Positions 5,249 through 5,360 of a DNA stretch of 5,360 nt are shown here, one piece after another (position 1 is the first letter of the stretch; each line of letters opens with the position of its first letter). Origin of the DNA: an uncultured Steroidobacteraceae bacterium (GTDB taxonomy: Bacteria > Pseudomonadota > Gammaproteobacteria > Steroidobacterales > Steroidobacteraceae); assembly GCA_955652795.1 (NCBI GenBank), contig CATPBQ010000283.1:1-5360 (forward strand). Reading direction: 5' to 3'. A program made the position numbers and the translations under genes. Below the pieces are notes generated by a model, which saw only the letters and a list, made by a program, of their open reading frames with translations, was not told the DNA's origin and ran no database searches.

Positions 5249-5272
5249 CCGGGCATTTTTCGCCGCGCCCGG
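5249..5272 (-). promoter_or_regulatory. Inverted repeat in the zinc-ribbon gene leader
   Basis: CCGGGC (5249-5254) and GCCCGG (5267-5272) form 6-bp arms around a 12-base loop, about 20 bases upstream of the chosen zinc-ribbon start codon. On the minus strand the loop holds an A-rich run, GAAAAAT. Together with the missing Shine-Dalgarno sequence, this may mean structured or leaderless-type translation control, or simply GC-rich chance pairing. Confidence 0.2.
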
Positions 5273-5325
5273 TCGCTGACCCCTCCCCTGGCGAGTTCAC
5301 CGCTGCCGCGCCGCACCCGGGCAGC

Positions 5326-5354
5326 TTGGATATCATACCCCGGTAGGATATAAG
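5326..5354 (+). promoter_or_regulatory. Rightward promoter candidate containing a 22-bp near-palindromic operator
   Basis: TTGGAT (5326-5331) and TATAAG (5349-5354) are spaced by exactly 17 bases and would drive a gene beyond the right edge. Across the spacer, 5330-5351 forms an imperfect palindrome with half-site ATATCNTACC: the left arm is ATATCATACC, the centre is CC, and the right arm is GGTAGGATAT. 18 of the 22 positions are symmetric. A repressor bound there would block polymerase directly. The complement of 5332-5337 reads TATGAT, a -10-like box for the opposite direction, so the zinc-ribbon gene might also be controlled here, though I see no good -35 for it. The TACC/GGTA core is reminiscent of CsoR/RcnR-type metal or formaldehyde sensor sites, but that is only a resemblance. 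Confidence 0.45.
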
Positions 5355-5360
5355 GCAGCC

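Noticed and set aside
5229..5336. ATG 5336 as start of the zinc-ribbon gene
   Set aside because: The added 36 residues are low complexity and the start codon would lie inside the palindromic promoter-like region. The conserved zinc-ribbon sequence begins at MAHD (5228).
1..5360. Mobile element, CRISPR, toxin-antitoxin or defence system
   Set aside because: I saw no transposase, integrase, terminal repeats, target duplications, repeat-spacer pattern or tRNA. Codon use looks uniform across the genes. The window looks like an ordinary chromosome with one notable riboswitch.

Overview
This is a GC-rich (by eye roughly 65-70%) bacterial window, densely coding on both strands. The gene content and a class I cyclic-di-GMP riboswitch placed before a SPOR-like protein suggest a gammaproteobacterium of the Xanthomonadales/Nevskiales/Steroidobacterales type. 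This placement is an inference from remembered protein families, not a search result. I see no tRNA, rRNA, insertion sequence, CRISPR array or other mobile element.

Layout. Positions 2-217 (+) hold the C-terminal end of an NAD(P)-binding oxidoreductase-like protein. It is followed after 25 bases by a small NlpC/P60 cell-wall hydrolase lipoprotein (243-728, +, TTG start). The 285-base gap at 729-1013 is regulatory. It contains a candidate promoter, a well-formed c-di-GMP-I (GEMM-I) aptamer at 839-919, a GC-rich hairpin after the aptamer, and a short leader reading frame whose stop overlaps the next start as ATGA. The controlled gene (1014-2747, +) encodes a 577-residue protein with two diverged SPOR-like segments joined by Ala/Pro-rich linkers.

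That gene runs 26 bases into the 3' end of a convergent gene for a secreted M3-family zinc metallopeptidase (2722-4806, -). Upstream of the peptidase, on the same strand, lies a 100-residue multi-cysteine zinc-ribbon protein (4926-5228, -). The 119-base gap between them contains two clear inverted repeats. The right edge (5326-5354) has a promoter-like pair of hexamers facing rightward, with a 22-bp near-palindrome across the spacer. It probably belongs to a divergent gene outside the window.

How the parts relate. The best-supported regulatory circuit is c-di-GMP sensing in the leader of the SPOR-like gene, which would tie an uncharacterised protein to the motile/sessile switch. The wall hydrolase upstream and the SPOR-like domains both point towards the cell envelope, but the riboswitch lies between them, so they are probably separate transcription units. 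The metallopeptidase and zinc-ribbon genes may be co-transcribed, but nothing in the sequence shows a functional link. The most novel elements are the riboswitch with its unusual expression platform, the duplicated architecture of its target, and the palindromic operator candidate at the right edge.
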